Source: Pelobates cultripes
Lineage: Eukaryota; Chordata; Amphibia; Anura; Pelobatidae
Length of the DNA stretch: 64,000 nt
Direction of reading: 5' to 3'
Assembly: GCA_933207985.1 (NCBI GenBank)
Contig: OW240913.1
Location: 328,753,312 to 328,817,311 of the forward strand
The stretch's first letter is position 1. Every line of letters begins with the position of its first letter. This document shows, piece by piece, positions 11,280-23,117 of the stretch. The translations under genes and the position numbers were made by a program. The notes beneath the pieces were generated by a model. That model ran no database searches. It was given only the letters and a program-made list of their open reading frames with translations, and was not told the DNA's origin.

Positions 11280-11694
11280 CAGCCTACCTGAACAGAATGC
11301 TCTCCCGGCTGTTCCCACCTCCTACAACCTCTGATCCAGTACCAGCACTTTATTAAGTTTACCTCAATACAAAAAGAAAGCATCTCGATTCTCCTTTTCC
11401 TACAGAGCACCGCAATTATGGAACGACCTCCTGCACACTTTAAAATCTTTCCCAGACCTAAAATCCTTTAAGAGATCCCTCTCTACATATCTCAAAACAT
11501 AATGCACCTGTCATGGTTCATAATATATTTCTTACCTGTTAAATTTTGTATATATTGTGTATTAATATTTTTTTTGTATTTTATTGTACCCTATTGTATC
11601 GATGCAATGTTTTGTGGACCCAGGACATACTTGAAAACAAGATAAATCTCAATGTATCCTTCCTGGTAAAATATTTTATAAATAAATAAATAAT
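11280..11694 (+). mobile_element. LINE 3'-end fragment, second family
   Basis: In pieces this codes for a LINE ORF2 C-terminus (YRAPQLWNDL, then SFPDLKSFKRSLSTYL near 11400-11490). A 3' UTR follows with TGTGGACCCAGGACATACTT and a terminal (ATAA)n tail at about 11677-11694. Its 3' end differs from that of the preceding LINE, so it is a separate insertion. Everything upstream is missing. Confidence 0.7.
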
Positions 11695-11699
11695 ATGAG

Positions 11700-12028
11700 G
11701 ACCAAATAAGTTCCTTTGTGAGCATCTTCAGACTAGAATCTCTATGGATCTCCGCAGGCCCAGCATTGCCTGAAGAGTAGACCAATTCATAGTTCAAAAT
11801 GTTCTGTGAGTTATGAAGACTTATCCAGACCTAATAAATCAAGTTGAGGGCCTTTGCACAAAAGGGCAGAAATACTTGCTGAACTTACTTGAACATGTCT
11901 TCTATAGTCAATGGTGTGCAGTTCAAACTCTCCAGCCAAAGATAAAAGAACAAACACACTCAAAGGTTCAAGCTTATTGTAAAGATATATACATATATAC
12001 AAGTTCTACATGTTTATAGATGTATATA
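11700..12028. other. Unique DNA between transposons
   Basis: No feature recognised apart from an AT-rich stretch (TATATACATATATACA) at about 11985-12028. Confidence 0.5.
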
Positions 12029-12030
12029 TA

Positions 12031-13481
12031 CAGTATCTCACAAAAGTGAGTCCTTCCTTGTTATATATACAGTATCTTACATACGTGAATACACCCCTCG
12101 CATTTCTGTAAATATTTTATTATATCTTTTCATGTGACAACACTGAAGAAATTACACTCTGCTACAATGTAAAGTAGTGAGTGTACAGCCTGTATAACAG
12201 TGTAAATTTGCTGTCCCCTCAAAATAACTCAACACACAGTCATTAATATCTAAACCGTTGGCAACAAAAGTGAGTACACCCCTAAGTGGAAAAGTCCAAA
12301 TTGGGCCCAAAATGTCAATATTTTGTGTGGCCACCATTATTTACCAACACTGCCTTAACCCTCATGGGCATGGAGTTCACTAGAGCTTCACAGGTTGCCA
12401 CTGGAGTCCTCTTCCACTCCTCCATGACAACATTTGAGGATGCCCTACAGATGCTCAATAGGGTTTAGGTCTGGAGACATGCTTGGCCAATCCATCACCT
12501 TTACCTTCAGCTTCTTTAGCAAAGAAGTGGTCGTCTTGGAGGGGTGTTTGGGGTCGTTACCATGTTGGAATACACTTGTCTTTGAAATCCTCACCTGGTT
12601 GCCGCCAAACACGCTTGACACCATCTGAACCAAACAAATTTATCTTGGTCTCATCAGACCACAGTACTTACGTAATCCATGTCCTTAGTCTGCTTGTCTT
12701 CAGCAAACTGTTTGCGGGCTTTCTTGTGCATCATCTTTAGAAGAGGCTTCCTTCTGGGACGACAGCCATGCAGACCAATTTAATGCAGTGTGCGGCGTAT
12801 GGTCTGAGCACTGACAGGCTGACTCCCCACCCCTTCAACCTCTGCAGCAATGCTGGCAGCACTCATAGGTTTAATTCCCAAATACAACCTCTGGATATGA
12901 TGCTCAGCATGTGCACTCAACTTATTTGGTCGACCATGGCGATGCCTGTTCTGAGTGGAACCTGTCCTGTAAAACCGCTGTATGGTCTTGCCCACCGTGC
13001 TGCAGCTCAGTTTCAGGGTCCTGGCAATCTTCTTATAGCCTAGGCCATCTTTATGTAGAGCAAGAACTCTTTTTTCAGCTCCTCAGAGAGTTCTTTGCCA
13101 TGAGGTGCCATGTTAAACCTCCAGTGACCAGTATGAGAGGGTGTGAGAGTAATAACACCAAATTTAACACACCTGCTCCCCATTCACACCTGAGACCTTG
13201 TAACACTAACAAGTAACATAACACCGGGGAAGAAAAATGGCTAATTGGGCCCAATTTAGACATTTCCACTTACGGGTGACTCACTTTTGTTGCCAACGGT
13301 TTAGACATTAATGGTTGTGTGGTGAGTTATTATGAGGGGAAAGCAAATTTACACTGTTATACAGTCTGTACACTTACTACTTTACATTGTAGCAGAGTGT
13401 AATTTCTTCAGTGTTGTCACATGAAAAGATATAATAAAATATTTACAAAAATGTGAGGGTTGTACTCACTTTTGTGAGATA

Positions 13482-13484
<3 letters not shown>
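12031..13484 (-). mobile_element. Decayed Tc1-family transposon
   Basis: Ends read CAGTATCTCACAAAAGTGAG and its reverse complement, with TA at 12029-12030 and 13485-13486. The left end is doubled: a second terminal copy starts at 12071 after TCCTTCCTTGTTATATATA. Long subterminal inverted repeats (AAATATTTTATTATATCTTT and TTTGCTGTCCCCTCA blocks) are present at both ends. The coding strand is minus and heavily mutated. A deleted relative sits at 53459-53716. Confidence 0.85.
12445..13111 (-). pseudogene. Tc1 transposase pseudogene
   Basis: The start codon at 13111 opens M-A-P-H-G-K-E-L-S-E-E-L and is lost to a frameshift near 13080. The paired-type DNA-binding region continues in another phase (KTIQRFYRTGSTQNRHRHGR, about 12990-12930), and a further piece covers the catalytic C-terminus, with DWPSMSPDLNPIEHL near 12450. 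The second catalytic aspartate motif reads HGNDPKH in place of the usual D-N-D-P-K-H, so the residue is G. A stop replaces the Trp that usually follows P-I-E-H-L. Function is lost. Confidence 0.8.

Positions 13485-13517
<33 letters not shown>
13482..13517. repeat. (TA)n microsatellite
   Basis: Pure TA run at the right end of the Tc1 element, probably grown from its TA target site. Confidence 0.9.
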
Positions 13518-13520
<3 letters not shown>

Positions 13521-13589
13521 AGGTGTGTCCGGAATGTATCCAGCCATTGTTAATATAACGAGAATGGTTATAACCCAGGTGACTCAATT

Positions 13590-13835
13590 CTCATACAGCC
13601 TAGTTTGGCACCCTGCAAATTCTGGTTTTCCCCAAAACTAAAATCCACTTTGAAAGGGAAGAGATTTCAGACCATCGATGATATTCAGGCAAATGCGACG
13701 AGGCAGCTGATGGCGATTTAAACAAAGGATTCCAGTGTTTTGAACAGTGGAAGAGACACTGGGAGAACTATGTGAAGTCCCAATCTTCCTACTTTGAAGT
13801 GGACTGGGGCATCATTGTCCTATGTATTGTGTATA
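13590..13835 (+). pseudogene. Mariner-type transposase C-terminal remnant
   Basis: One phase gives FSPKLKSTLKGKRFQTIDDI then QANATRQLMAI and a stop (about 13630-13720). Shifting phase gives the continuation with a W-x-x-H-W-E-N-Y-V-K segment and a YFEVDW ending near 13800. This order (K-x-L-K-G-K-R-F, then a helical Q-W-x-R-R-W segment, then YFEGD) is the C-terminus of mariner-like transposases. The catalytic core and 5' end are missing. GTGTGTCCGGAATGTATCCA at 13521 may be internal sequence of the same copy. Confidence 0.6.
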
Positions 13836-13839
13836 ATGT

Positions 13840-15205
13840 TTCTTGTATCTTGTATCTTAAAGGTATCTTAATGGTCTCTATTCTTCATATGGATGGACAT
13901 TTCCTGGAGATACCTCTTATATATATTTTTTTTTTTTCCAATAGACGCAGGCATCTCCTAGTCCATATTCTCTAAAATTGCAAGCAGATCTACAGTTTAA
14001 TGTTATATATGGTCTTGTCAGCCTGAGATTCATGGGAGTTACACTTTAGGACAGCAGCTTCTGTGTGTGACTGCTTTCCTAAACTCACCTGGTGTACATT
14101 TACGGATATGCTGGGAGAGGAACTGGTAGCGGGAATGGCCCTATTTCTGTTTCCCCAGCCTGTCTTTGGCATAACAGTAACAGGAGAAGGACTAATTAAT
14201 GGAGGCAGCTGGAAAAAGCAGCAGTTATTGGAGAGTACATCTCAAGCATTTCTCAGACATACCAGGACACGTATGTTCTAGTGCACATATGGGTATATTT
14301 GCATGTATTTACAATATATTTATTTTCATATCTAAATAAAAAAACAGTTAACACATTTATAAGAAATAGAAAAGAATGTCAAATTTAAATTGTGTGTACA
14401 GATGTACATTTTTAGCCTGTCATTAAGAGCCAGTTCGCGCGTGAGATGGATTCTATTAGGCACATCAGTTAGATCTGTACGGATACCCATCTGGCTATTT
14501 TTTTTTCAGTCCTTATCTTTGAATCATTAAAACTGAAATTGTTCCTCCCAGGTGGAAGAACAAAATTAAATGAGTTCTCAGTAATAAGGGCAAACATACT
14601 TTTTCTAATTATTTAGCAATTAATATAATACCCAACAGGCAATATCTTACGGCCAAGGGGGGAGATGATGTGGTCTGGTGTTAATGGCACAATGTTTAAA
14701 GTGACAGATCATGATTTAGGACACATGTATGTGGCCTTAATGAAGTGATGACTGAAATTGTTTGATAAATGCTCTTCACATTTGTTGTAGGTTTTACAGC
14801 GTATGATACGCATATTAATGATTTGCAGACATCACATAATACATTGAAATTTTTTTAACATGTCACTCAAATCCATTAGGAATCTAAATAATCTTTTATA
14901 AAGTTTTTCTGTTATTCTTGAATTAAAACCATTTAATGATAGGCATGCAGAATGTTGCAATGTGTTTTAATGTTACTGTAGATCAGTTAATTATACAAAA
15001 ACATTTTTTCTATGAACACAAGGGATGTTTAATTATTTTTGATGAAACCATGATTATTCACTTAGCTGGGAATTATGGGGAATCAAACAAAATAGCCAAA
15101 TTAGGAAAATTCGGCTATTATTCCATTTCCTCTACTGTCAGTTCTCCTTAATTCCCTTTTGAGAATAACCCTAGTATTATTTACATTTTTTGTTTGTTCA
15201 GTTCA
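13840..15205. other. Unique non-coding DNA
   Basis: Scattered open frames on both strands (for example 14063-14281) have no domain and no splice context. No transposon termini recognised. Confidence 0.5.
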
Positions 15206-15210
15206 CAGTC

Positions 15211-15440
15211 TTAAAGGGATAGTGTACGCACCAAAACCATTTCATGTTCATCTAGTCACTGATGTGAAGTCTCACCCGACCCTAGCATTAATTCTTATCT
15301 CTATTTTGTCTGGTGTTTTCTCCAGTACCATTCCCCTGTGTATTTTTAGCCATCTAACTTACCTCACTTTGAAGGCCCCAAAGAAACATTGGGGACTCAT
15401 TTCTGTGTCAGTCCTGGATACATACTCACATCTATCTAAA
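15211..15440. repeat. One end of a TTAA-family miniature element
   Basis: TTAAAGGGATAGTGTACGCA starts at 15211 and continues CCAAAACCATTTCA, matching the terminal pattern of the TTAAAGG(A/G)ACACTATAG elements at 39010 and 45515. The matching right terminus was not found. Confidence 0.55.
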
Positions 15441-15444
15441 CTCT

Positions 15445-16485
15445 AGATAAAAGATGTCTAGCTAAAAATACTGGCTTAAAACTACACTAGTTTTTTGCCT
15501 TCTTTTAATCAACAGCAAAAACAGATGGGAGACAGGATGAACTTGGTGGATGCAAGTCTCTTTTCAGTCTGTCTAACTATAAAACCATATTATGTAAGTA
15601 TGTAGCTACTCACTCACAAAGTCAGCTATCTGCCCATGTAATATCTTTAGGAGAAATAAACAGAGGGATGATTCCAAGCTATTTATTTATAATATCATTA
15701 TCCTGAACTTATAATATGTCTTTTTGTTTTCAAATTCCAAAATAACTCCGGAAGTGACCAAGACCATCCACAGTAGAATGACCATCTACCTCTCCAGCTG
15801 ATGATATGAGAAATGTCTGCTGTCTTTAATCCTATAAAACAAATCCATTTGCTGGTGTGTGATATGTGCATTTTAATGCCACATACAATAAATTGTGAAG
15901 CCTTGTTTACCCAATGCTGCTTAAAATTAAACCTGTTAATTAACGAGTACAAAGGAAAGAGATATAGTCTCTTCAATATTCTTCCCAGCAGCTCGAGCCT
16001 GTCAGTTGCGGCTATCCTGCACATGTTTAGCTCTGTGCTTTGAGACCCTGGAAATTTCTGTTATAAGGACATCAGCAGGGGGCTAATGAAAAGGCTTTGT
16101 TGATTTTAACGAATTGCAAGCGACCGTAGCCAAAATAAATATAATCTTCTTTTTGGATTAGTCGTTACAGATGATTTTACCTACTAACAATGATTAACGG
16201 CCCTCGCAGATGAGAAACATAGCTGCTCCCTAGTGATTCCTGCTAAAGCAGCAATAAAGAGTTATAAATAAAGACCTATGGCACTCAATTTCTCCAGTAA
16301 AGAGCGACACTGTATGAAATGTTGAAGGGACATGCACTAGAACCTGGTTGTGTATATGTACATGAGCCAAGGTTTGTCCCACAAACCAGATGCAACCACA
16401 GAACAAGTTTGACACCTTTGTATAACATATAATTACCTCATTTTATTGGAGTGGTAGGCAATATCAGCTCTCCATATGTTGTGTA
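15445..16485. other. Unique DNA with a possible conserved element near 16050-16215
   Basis: No repeat or gene recognised. The stretch 16050-16215 contains GGCTTTGTTGATTTTAACGA, GGATTAGTCG and ACAATGATTAACGG and is not low-complexity, so it could be regulatory. This is sequence character only. Confidence 0.3.
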
Positions 16486-17581
16486 TAGTGATGTCGCGAA
16501 CCCGAAATTTTCGGTTCGCGAACGGCGAACGCGAACTTCCGCAAATGTTCGCGAACCGGCGAACCGTCCGAAACGCCATTGACTTCAATGGGGAGGCGAA
16601 TTTTAAAACACACAGGGACTCTTTCTGGCCACAATAGGGATGGAAAAGTTGTTTCAAGGGGACTAACACCTGGACTGTGGCATGCCGGAGGGGGATCCAT
16701 GGCAAAACTCCCATGGAAAATTACACAGTTGATACAGAGTCTGGTTTTAATCCATAAAGGGCAGAAATCACCTAACATTCCTAAATCACAATCAATATGG
16801 ATTGACACCTGACATATGACATATTGACACCTTGACATATGGATTGACACCTGTCCTCAGAGCCCCTGATGCACACGGACACAGAGCAGAATAGAGACTG
16901 GTCCCACTACATAGGGTCACTTGGCAGATATGGATTGACACCTGTCCTAAGGATCCCTGATACACACTGACACAGAGCAGAATAGGGAATGTTACCCCAA
17001 CATAGGGTCACTTGGCAGATATGGATTGACACCTGTCCACAGAGCCCCTGATACACACTGACACAGATCAGAATAGGGAATGTTACCCCAACATAGGGTC
17101 ACTTGGCAGATATGGATTGACACCTGTCCTCAGAGACCATGATACACACTGACACAGAGCAGAATAGGGACTGTTCCTCCTACATAGGGTCACTTAGCAG
17201 ATATGGATTGACACCTGTCCTCAGAGCCCCTGATACACACTGACACAGATCAGAATAGGGAATGTTACCCCAACATCGGGTCACTTGGCAGATATGGATT
17301 GACACCTGTCCTAAGGATCCCTGATACACACTGACACAGAGCAGAATAGGGAATGTTACCCCAACATCGGGTCACTTGGCAGATATGGATTGACACCTGT
17401 CCTAAGGATCCCTGATACACACTGACACAGAGCAGAATGGGGAATGTTACCCCAACATAGGGTCACTTGGCAGATATGGATTGACACCTGTCCTCAGAGC
17501 CCCTGATACACACTGACACAGAGCAGAATAGGGAATGTTACACAAACATAGGGTCACTTGGCAGATATGGATTGACACCTG
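16486..17581 (+). mobile_element. Long hAT-type element with internal minisatellite, right end lost
   Basis: Left terminus TAGTGATGTCGCGAAC at 16486 matches the hAT MITE terminus at 5340. It continues through TTCGCGAACGGCGAACGCGA and CCATTGACTTCAATGGGGAG to a non-coding body. From 16840 it becomes a 91-bp tandem array that runs into the assembly gap. No right terminus (CATCACTA) was found past the gap, so the copy probably ends within it. Confidence 0.7.
16840..17581 (+). repeat. 91-bp minisatellite, at least 8 units
   Basis: TGGATTGACACCTG begins at 16840, 16931, 17022, 17113, 17204, 17295, 17386, 17477 and 17568, an exact 91-bp step every time. Units differ by point changes (for example CTCAGAGCCCC versus CTAAGGATCCC). 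The two variants do not strictly alternate. The array is cut by the N block, so the true copy number is unknown. Confidence 0.95.
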
Positions 17582-17921
17582 NNNNNNNNNNNNNNNNNNN
17601 NNNNNNNNNNNNNNNNNNNNNNNNNNNNNNNNNNNNNNNNNNNNNNNNNNNNNNNNNNNNNNNNNNNNNNNNNNNNNNNNNNNNNNNNNNNNNNNNNNNN
17701 NNNNNNNNNNNNNNNNNNNNNNNNNNNNNNNNNNNNNNNNNNNNNNNNNNNNNNNNNNNNNNNNNNNNNNNNNNNNNNNNNNNNNNNNNNNNNNNNNNNN
17801 NNNNNNNNNNNNNNNNNNNNNNNNNNNNNNNNNNNNNNNNNNNNNNNNNNNNNNNNNNNNNNNNNNNNNNNNNNNNNNNNNNNNNNNNNNNNNNNNNNNN
17901 NNNNNNNNNNNNNNNNNNNNN
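17582..17921. other. Assembly gap, 340 N
   Basis: Run of N that truncates the 91-bp array. It has exactly the same length as the second gap at 47420-47759. Confidence 1.
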
Positions 17922-17949
17922 TTTACTGACTTCAAATCATTATCTTTAG

Positions 17950-18095
17950 AGCAGTTGTTGCCAACTCAGTTCTCTAGGCACACCAAAAGTCCAGGTTTTA
18001 GGTAATTCCGATCTTGTTCCATTCGGTATACTGACAAAACCAGGACCAAAGGTGGGCCTTGAGGATGGGGTTCTATACCACTGCCCTAGAGAGAT
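17950..18095. mobile_element. Old hAT-like MITE
   Basis: GCAGTTGTTGCCAACTC at about 17951 opens a palindromic unit containing GTCCAGGTTTTAGGTAA and the mirrored AACCAGGACCAAAGG. It closes with GGGTTCTATACCACTGC near 18070-18086. This is a diverged relative of the CAGGGGTTCTCAAC element at 38623-38827. Confidence 0.55.
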
Positions 18096-18099
18096 TATA

Positions 18100-19207
18100 T
18101 CTCCATAAATTGATTCTCAGTACCCACCAACACAGCTACTTAACAAGGGGTCCAAAAACAAACCAAAATTGTTTCACACTGTAGAAAAACTTTGGATACT
18201 GTTGCTAATATATCTAGAAAATATAGCTATAGACATCAAAGATTAGCTGACAATAAGTCATAGTTGTCAATGAGTTTTAGATACTTTAACCTAAATTTGT
18301 GATATAATTTCACTTTAAGAAAAATGATGATCGTTCTTCATGCAGTTTCTCGCTATCAGGCTGACGAATGTATTGTTTATTTGAGGAAAATAAATAATAC
18401 ATGAGTATTCTTGCAGTTGCCTGTTAGCAGAATAATTTATTATGAGTGAAAGTTTCGACTGAAAGATTTATAATTTTTCAATTGCTCAATGAAATAAAAC
18501 AAACGCACTTTCTAAACAACTGCCTTTGAAATATGCTTTTGAATCATGATCCTCTCTTTTGCAAAACATACATCTGTAAATAGATTCTTCAAGATGTTCA
18601 GATTATGGTTGTTCTGAAATTTAGTAGCTATTTTTTTGGTAAACATTTTTTCTCCTAGTAAAATCAGTTTTTGTTAAGTTTTTATGAAAATAAAGCAAAC
18701 ATTTGGTACTGTAATTTAGATAGAACTTACAAGGACAGGACCTGACCGCTCAGTGTGCTGGCAGTTGGTATTACTCTGCCGGTGTCCCCATGGCTGTCAA
18801 GAGCACCTTGACTTGTCTTGATCCGTGTTTTATTTTAGGAAGTAAACAGATCGGGAGAGAGAGAGACTGTGTGTGTATGTGAAAGAGAGATAAGGAAAGA
18901 GATAATGTTTGTTGTTTTTTAATTTTTCTATTATTATTATTATTATTTTTACCCTCCTTCTTCACAGCAGTGTTCCAGTGGTGTATTATTCTATGTAGAC
19001 CTCTGCACATCTTTTTAGCTAGTTGATTATGACCACAATATAGAGACTGTATTTTATTATTGTATTTTTTCAAATTTGTACTTTATTGAGTTTTGTTTAT
19101 GATAGAATACATTCACATTAGTGTATAAAGGAAAAAAAATAAAAAATAAACAGCATGGAATACCACATGATAAATAGACTGTAGGTGCAGAAGCAATAAG
19201 CATAAGG
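18100..19207. other. Unique DNA, possible conserved stretch 18290-18560
   Basis: No gene or repeat end. The part at 18290-18560 (with TTATTTGAGGAAAATAAATA and CAGAATAATTTATTATGAG) is AT-rich but non-repetitive. An AG-rich run (about 18855-18905) and an ATT-triplet run (18929-18948) follow. Confidence 0.35.
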
Positions 19208-19209
19208 TA

Positions 19210-20193
19210 CCGTATATACTCGAATATAAGCCGACCCGAATATAAGCCGAGGCCCCTAATTTTACCCCAAAAAACTGGGAAAACTTATTGACTCGAGTAT
19301 AAGACTAGGGTGGGAAATGCAGCAGCTTCTGGTAAATTTCTAAATAAAATTAGATCCTAAAAAAATTATATTAATTGAATATTTATTTACAGTGTGTGTA
19401 TATGATGAATGCAGTGTGTGTGTATGAGTGCGCAGTGTGTGTATAAGTGCAGTGTGTTTGTATGAATGCAGTGTGTGTGTATATGAATGCAGTGTGTGTA
19501 TGAATGCAGTGTTTGTGTGTGTGTGATGCAGTGTGTGTTTGTGTTGCAGAGCCTTGGTGGGGGGTGGGCATTTTTATAAATAAAAATAATTTTTTTGGTT
19601 ATATTATTTTTTTAATTATTTTTTTATTATTATTTATATTTATATATTATTAATTGGTATTATTTTCATTTTTTTGTTATATTATTTTTTTTTATTATTT
19701 TTTTTATTATTATTTATATATTATTAATGTATTTATTTTTCGTCCCCCCTCCCTGCTTGATACATGGCAGGGAGGGGGGCTCTCCTTCCCTGGTGGTCCA
19801 GTGGCATTGGCAGTTCAGTGGGGGGAGGAGGGGGGCTGTCAGAGCTGTTACTTACCTCTCCTGCAGCTCCTGCCAGCTCTCTCCTCCTCTGCGCCGGTCC
19901 GTGCAGCTCCTCTCTCAGCTCACACTGTAAGTCTCGCGAGAGCCGCACTATGACCCCGCGGCTCTCGCGAGACTTACACTGGGAGCTGACCGAGGTGCTG
20001 ACCGGAACGGCGCGGAGGAGGAGAGAGCTGGCAGGAGCTGCAGGAGAGGTAAGTAACAGCTCTGCCCGCCCCCAGTCTGTATTATGGCAATGTAAATTGC
20101 CATAATACAGACTGACTCGAGTATAAGCCGAGTTGGGGTTTTTCAGCACAAAAAATGTGCTGAAAAACTCGGCTTATACTCGAGTATATACGG
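19210..20193. mobile_element. 984-bp foldback element, complete member of the GC-core/minisatellite family
   Basis: Both termini are CCGTATATACTCG with TA on each side (19208-19209 and 20194-20195). From the left come: a TIR with repeated ATATAAGCCGA; a GTGTGTATGAATGCA microsatellite (19394-19550); a T-rich tract; GGGAGG-rich DNA with CCCTGGTGGTCCAGTGGC near 19788; then nested inverted repeats. Arms 19841-19896 and 20008-20063 are 56 bp each and enclose a second palindrome containing CTCGCGAGAGCCGC and its mirror. The right end is itself a hairpin (about 20114-20184). No open frame encodes a transposase. TA duplication suggests mobilisation by a TA-specific enzyme, an inference. Confidence 0.8.
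19394..19550. repeat. GTGTGTATGAATGCA-type microsatellite within the foldback element
   Basis: About ten imperfect units of CAGTGTGTGTATGAATG. Position and composition match the CA/TG arrays attached to the other cores in this window. Confidence 0.9.
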
Positions 20194-20416
20194 TAAATAA
20201 TTGTGTAGAGTTGCCTTATATACCCATCTTAGAAATATATTGCCACAGCATAAACAGCAGTTGGGTTAGGACATAAATGATGGTTGGATGAACGGTGGTA
20301 TTATGGTTTAATTGCAACAAGCCTTTCATATGAGATAAGAACCTAGGAACTATGACCTTGGTGGGCTTGGACTGGGTCAGCGAGGTGCCTTCCCCAGAGT
20401 CTCTGTGTGCCACTTC

Positions 20417-20790
20417 TCAGATATTCTTCTGCCCTCCTCCTCCTGCATGTGTGTCTTGTAGGTTCAGACTCTGGAAAAATGCCTTAGGGTCCTGATCCGA
20501 GGATAAAGTAATAGTCTTGGCTCCTAGTGGGACAATCAGAGCACCTTCGGCTCCCAAGTGGTATTGGACCGAGTAATCCCTCAACGTTTTAGCCACTGGA
20601 GCCAATTTATGCGTTTCCATCAGCACAGCGAATGGGATGTCTCTTAAGAATGTCACCGAGGCACCCTCAAACTTCATGCCACCAAACTCTCTGGATGGAG
20701 GCATGATGGTAGATCGCACTGATATAGCTCTGGTGACAGTAATTGTGTCCCTGGGGACTGCCGCCGGGGCTGTCACAGCCTTGCACACAC
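20417..20790 (-). pseudogene. L1-like LINE ORF1 C-terminal domain remnant
   Basis: The minus strand encodes a 123-residue stretch with GMKFEGASVTFLRDIPFAVL, then a region with KTLRDYSVQYHLGAEG, and TITLSSDQDPKAFFQSLNL near the end. The order 'x-V-T-F-x-x-D, long helix, L-R-D/N-x-x-V-x-Y-x-x-G, then a short C-terminal helix' is that of the C-terminal domain of fish and frog L1/Tx1 ORF1 proteins, which bind LINE RNA. The frame upstream is interrupted by foreign sequence at 20955-21065. No ORF2 is present nearby, so this is a fragment. Confidence 0.55.
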
Positions 20791-20954
20791 AGAATGCTGT
20801 AAGTTGTATGCAGCAGTCTAATCCTCCTTTTAGACCTATTGATGTGACCAGTGTAGGGCAATAATGCTTTCCCGTTTTCCCCCTTTCAGCATTCCCCTCA
20901 GGCAGTCATTGAAATGCCTATGCTGGTATTCCAACGTTCAGTGCATTATCTGGA

Positions 20955-21065
20955 CCTATGCTGTGCAGACTACACTGGTGCTGGTGGCCAGCAGATGGAT
21001 ACAGGCATCCAGCTCTGTAAGTAAGGGCTACACTAGGGCCATTGGCATCCAGTGTCAGGCTGTTG
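20955..21065 (+). repeat. Dispersed 110-bp block, copy 1
   Basis: ATGCTGTGCAGACTACACTG through AGTGTCAGGCTG matches 23118-23222 with about a dozen differences. Copy 1 lies inside the L1 ORF1 remnant, whereas copy 2 has no ORF1 sequence around it. It may therefore be a separate short element or a relic of the ORF1 region in both places. Confidence 0.75.
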
Positions 21066-21069
21066 AGTA

Positions 21070-21480
21070 AGTCCCTCCATGTGTGCCTTGGTGGTCTGCA
21101 GTTGATCATCTTGGGCTTTTTCTCTCTCTTCCACTCCTCTGCTGTTGCTCCTGTCTCCTGCTGGGTCTCTGGGACTCTTGTCAGCCTTCCATACTCTGTG
21201 CAGATCCAGGTGTAGACATTTTATATCCACCTTCATTGAGGTAGAATCTTCTGAATCAGCATCCTGGTAAGCTTCACTCTGTCGGGGAGAGGCAATAAGC
21301 TCCTCATCTTCCAGGGATTCCTCCGAGGCTTCCTCCACGGACCTCCGGCAGACGCCAACTTGGAAAGTATTTGTGGTGAAGGCCGCTTGAATGAGAGCCT
21401 AATATCTGGCAGTTTAGGAGGCTCCGGTGGGTAAATCTCTGGGGCAGTGAGAATGTGGAGAGGGTTCCATGGCTCGTGGG
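21070..21480 (-). pseudogene. L1-like ORF1 N-terminal/coiled-coil remnant
   Basis: Minus-strand frames read D-I-K-C-L-H-L-D-L-H-R-V-W-K-A-D and then a charged segment ending L-Q-T-T-K-A-H-M-E-G-L. This heptad-rich pattern suits the coiled coil that trimerises L1 ORF1 proteins. An acidic N-terminal part (E-E-A-S-E-E-S-L-E-D-E) lies at about 21285-21338. Several phases are needed, so the gene is broken. Together with 20417-20790 it gives one ORF1 copy in minus orientation. Confidence 0.45.
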
Positions 21481-21489
21481 ATTGGTATG

Positions 21490-23050
21490 AAATAAATAAA
21501 ATCTCTAAATGCAGAGAAACACTAAAACACGTATATGCAGTCACTTGGTCAGCCACTTCCTCCCTAGAGACTGAATTTTGAAGTAATCCCAGATTAGGTT
21601 TTTTACACATAACTGTATAAATATTGATGTGCTGGCTCCAACGTGTTTCACAAAAAATATTTAAATAAAGATAAGATATTTATTAAAATGTGTTTTTTTT
21701 TATAATGTAAACTGCTTTTTGTGTATACTATTACTGAAAAAGAACCAATTGTGACAGGTTAAAAATAATAACAAAGTTCAGGGATTTTGTGGTTGTTCAG
21801 TTTGATTCGACCAAGCATATTTGGCCAGGTATAATGTTGCTGAAATGTAGGCTACGGCATTGCATACCCTAAATATGTATTATTGATGGTCTTTTATTCA
21901 GTGTTAGAGTAAAGAGATGGGAATGACCTCTGAGTGTCAATTTAGAGAGGGGTTTTAGTGAAACGCTGATTTTGGCCAGAGTAACTTTTACTGGAATAGT
22001 CCCAGAGTAACTTTTACTGACATAAACTTATCATTTATTCAGCACCAAGGCTAAGTTCTTCCTGCAGCCCAATCCTTCTCCATTGTTGTTACCCCAGGGG
22101 GAGGGATAATAGGGAGGACAGGCTAGGGGAGAGCTTTAGCGCCATGGGGTGGGCCAAGCTGCCATTAACCATCTGTCACCAACATTCTATGCCAACATTA
22201 GCAAGTCCGGAACTCTCTTGTTCTGTACTGACTAGTGATGTTGCTCCTTGGCAGAAAAGGGTTTTACCTCTGTATGTGCAGTGTTACATGTTGGAAAACT
22301 GCTCATGCAGACTTCAAATTACCAAAGTGGTTATGGTGCTTGGAATAATCCTTTAAAGGTGAAGACCATGTGTCTCTCATTCCAGCTGCCTGAGCTTAGA
22401 GGTGGTTGGGTATGGTAAATGTGGACTACATATGAATTTGCATATGTTATACTTGTTTTCAATGCTACTATACATGAACAAGCCTCTCAGACTCCAGCTG
22501 CAGTGTTGATGATTTTGTTACCAGATCTTCATAAACAGGCCGTATGAATTTCAATATGAAGTTCCCAGGAAAGAGGGACATTAGGATAGAAAAGAGGGAC
22601 AGAGGGATTTGTGCACTAAATAGGGACAATTGTGAGCACTGGCGACTCTAGTAACAAAATATTTGGGGGGACCTAATAATTCCCACCACTAAATCATACA
22701 ACACCGGAAAAAAAAAATTGATATATAAATAGATGCACATATTCAGAGGCAGAAAGTGCCATATTTATACTTTACAAGTCAGAGGAAACACGGCACTCTG
22801 AGGCTTATTCAAAGTGCATTTGACTAAATTGCAAACAATGGCGACAAACTATGACTTATCAAAAAAAGAAATTTAACTGATGGCAGGAGAAACCTCATCA
22901 GTGTCACATTGCCTGCATAATTATCAGTTTGTCTCCATTTTATTATGCCCACAACATTGCCCACTTTTTAATATGTCCATCCATGCCACATTACAGTGCA
23001 GCACAGAAAGCAGCATCTTTATAAGTGGCAGTGGTTCCTCCTCCATCCCA
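21490..23050. other. Mostly unique non-coding DNA
   Basis: No gene recognised. A TTAA-family miniature-element end lies near 22225-22360. Confidence 0.5.
22225..22360. repeat. TTAA-family miniature-element end
   Basis: CCAAAGTGGTTATGGTGCTT followed by GGAATAATCCTTTAAAGG at 22323-22360 matches the palindromic ends described at 3298 and 53130, ending in TTTAA. The left terminus was not recognised. Confidence 0.5.
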
Positions 23051-23117
23051 GTCTCAAGACTCTGTGTCTGGCTCTGGCTGACTCTGTGTATTATGCTATT
23101 GCATCCCGAGTATCTGA

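Noticed and set aside
16840..17581. CRISPR-like regular spacing
   Set aside because: The whole 91-bp unit repeats with no unique spacers, and the setting is vertebrate transposon DNA. It is a minisatellite.
17447..18005. Open frames across the first N block
   Set aside because: Unknown bases were read through. There is no coding evidence.
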